Part shown: in pieces, positions 5,392 through 5,893 of the stretch | How the letters are laid out: each line of letters starts with the position of its first letter | How positions within the stretch are numbered: the stretch's first letter is position 1 | Origin: Candidatus Bathyarchaeota archaeon | Lineage (GTDB): Archaea > Thermoproteota > Bathyarchaeia > Bathyarchaeales > UBA233 | Assembly: GCA_003661945.1 (NCBI GenBank) | Contig: QMXC01000082.1 | Coordinates: 1 to 5,893 of the forward strand | Length of the DNA: 5,893 nucleotides | Reading direction: 5' to 3' | The notes under the pieces: model-generated | The model's database searches: none | The model's input: only the letters and a program-made list of their open reading frames with translations | Told to the model about the DNA's origin: nothing | Translations under genes and position numbers: made by a program

Positions 5392-5405
5392 TTAACAAGG
5401 GTTAA
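5392..5405. promoter_or_regulatory. Candidate operator between divergent promoters
   Basis: TTAAC-AAGG-GTTAA is a perfect 5-base dyad located between the two opposing -35 boxes. It overlaps the first of two direct near-repeats, ACAAGGGTT (5395-5403) and ACAAAGGTT (5415-5423), starting 20 bp apart, about two helical turns. This is where a repressor such as the adjacent AbrB-like protein could control both directions; binding is inferred, not shown. Confidence 0.4.
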
Positions 5406-5411
5406 AAGGTA

Positions 5412-5440
5412 TTGACAAAGGTTTTTAAGTGTGGTATAGG
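5412..5440 (+). promoter_or_regulatory. Predicted sigma-A-type promoter of the AbrB-like/ParB-like genes
   Basis: TTGACA (5412-5417, perfect -35), a 17-base spacer, then TATAGG (5435-5440, four of six). Transcription would begin around 5446-5448, on or next to the ATG at 5447. That makes this ATG leaderless and favours the in-frame ATG at 5465 as the real start of the AbrB-like gene. Confidence 0.65.
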
Positions 5441-5464
5441 TGAGGCATGGGGGAAAGCAAGATT

Positions 5465-5650
5465 ATGAAAGTGAGAAGGCATCACAATTATCCAATGGTT
5501 ATCATTCCTCAAAAAGTTCTTGAAAGTGCAGGGTTTAAAGTAGGTGATTATGTTTTAGTGGAAGCCATAGATGGAGAGATTAGAATATCAAAAGTAATAA
5601 CGAGGGCATGCCATGAAAGTGGAAATGATATCTATAGAAAAGCTGATTGA
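5465..5650 (+). CDS. AbrB/MazE-type swapped-hairpin DNA-binding protein, 61 aa
   Basis: Residues 1-44 read as a SpoVT-AbrB/MazE domain: MKVRRHHNYPMVIIPQKVLESAGFKVGD (1-28) contains the family's I-P-x-x-[V/L] step (IIPQKVL) and the L/F-x-x-GD turn, then VLVEAIDGEIRISKV closes the hairpin. The polar tail 45-61 has no clear motif. Family members dimerise and bind promoter DNA, either as transition regulators or as antitoxins. I start at 5465 because family proteins begin right at the first strand, because the GGGGGAAAG stretch can serve as its ribosome site, and because the promoter places transcription initiation at about 5447. The alternative ATG 5447 would add MGESKI. No partner toxin is visible downstream; the next gene is ParB-like, so a regulator of the element's own promoters is more likely than an antitoxin. 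Confidence 0.75.
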   Translation: MKVRRHHNYPMVIIPQKVLESAGFKVGDYVLVEAIDGEIRISKVITRACHESGNDIYRKAD

Positions 5651-5893
5651 ACCAAAGGAAGAGCTTAGAAGTGTGCTTGTTAAGGAGAATTTAGAAGAAT
5701 TGGCAGAAAGCATCAAGGAATTAGGTATTCTTGAGCCGTTAATTGTTCGTCCTGTTGAGGATAAATACGAGGTAGTAGCAGGGCATCGCCGTCTTCTGGC
5801 TGCAAAGATAGCGGAGCTTAAGGAAGTACCTTGTGTTATAAAAGAAATGACAGATAAACAGGTTCTTTTAGAAAGACTGCATGAAAACCTTAA
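5613..5893 (+). CDS. ParB/Spo0J-like partition protein, N-terminal 93 residues (cut by window edge)
   Basis: Clear ParB/sulfiredoxin-type N-terminal domain: ISIEKLIEP (6-14), LEELAESIKELGILEPLIVRP (27-47), YEVVAGHRRLLAAKIAELKEVPCVI (52-76) and LLERLHEN (85-92). These match the family pattern of a leading parS/nucleotide domain, with the arginine box G-[E]-RR-x-x-A-A and the beginning of ENLxR. The box has His where chromosomal ParB proteins usually have Glu (GHRR for GERR), a common variant in phage and plasmid members. It would bind CTP and a parS-like site and aid segregation or gene control. The ATG follows GAGGG by six bases and overlaps the AbrB-like gene by 38 bp in another frame, so the two are cotranscribed. 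The helix-turn-helix and dimerisation parts lie outside the window. ParB-like transcription regulators of phages are an alternative. Confidence 0.85.
   Translation, partial: MKVEMISIEKLIEPKEELRSVLVKENLEELAESIKELGILEPLIVRPVEDKYEVVAGHRRLLAAKIAELKEVPCVIKEMTDKQVLLERLHENL

Noticed and set aside
1..5893. CRISPR array, tRNA or rRNA genes, insertion sequence
   Set aside because: No spaced direct repeats, no tRNA-like cloverleaf or rRNA-like stretch noticed, and no transposase-like product.

Overview
The window looks like the structural (late) region of a bacterial virus or virus-derived element, probably from a low-GC Gram-positive host (Bacillota/Clostridia-like). The host guess is inference. It rests on AT-rich DNA, A/T-rich codon use and strong AGGAGG-type Shine-Dalgarno (SD) sites before most genes. 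No gene in the window is a host taxonomic marker.

Layout: ten closely packed minus-strand genes, plus the start of an eleventh, are read from a promoter near 5358-5386 toward position 1. In transcription order they are: a 140-aa internally repeated protein, a 368-aa predicted major capsid protein, a GT-A-like glycosyltransferase, a sulfotransferase-like protein, four small beta-rich proteins (about 96, 127, 157 and 269 aa), a 54-aa single-span membrane protein, a 69-aa unknown, and a gene cut by the window edge. Gaps are 26 bp or less, with several ATGA/GTGA overlaps, so this is one operon. Divergently, on the plus strand, a consensus-like promoter (5412-5440) drives an AbrB-type swapped-hairpin DNA-binding protein overlapping a ParB-like gene that runs off the end.

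Main interpretation: the 368-aa protein reads as a double jelly-roll (DJR) capsid protein. A DPxK[F/Y]xx[L/V]xL motif occurs once in each half (residues 119-128 and 339-348, 220 residues apart), as expected for duplicated jelly-rolls. No portal, terminase, tail-tube, tape-measure, or HK97-type protease/scaffold gene is seen. The small beta-rich proteins downstream are reasonable candidates for penton, spike or other minor virion parts. A glycosyltransferase and a sulfotransferase sit directly between capsid and minor proteins, suggesting decoration of virion or host-surface glycans. The AbrB/ParB pair suggests regulated, plasmid-like maintenance. The working model is a tailless DJR virus (temperate or plasmid-prophage) of a Firmicute. 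The genome-packaging ATPase that would confirm it is not in this window, and the assignments come from reading sequence, not from searches.
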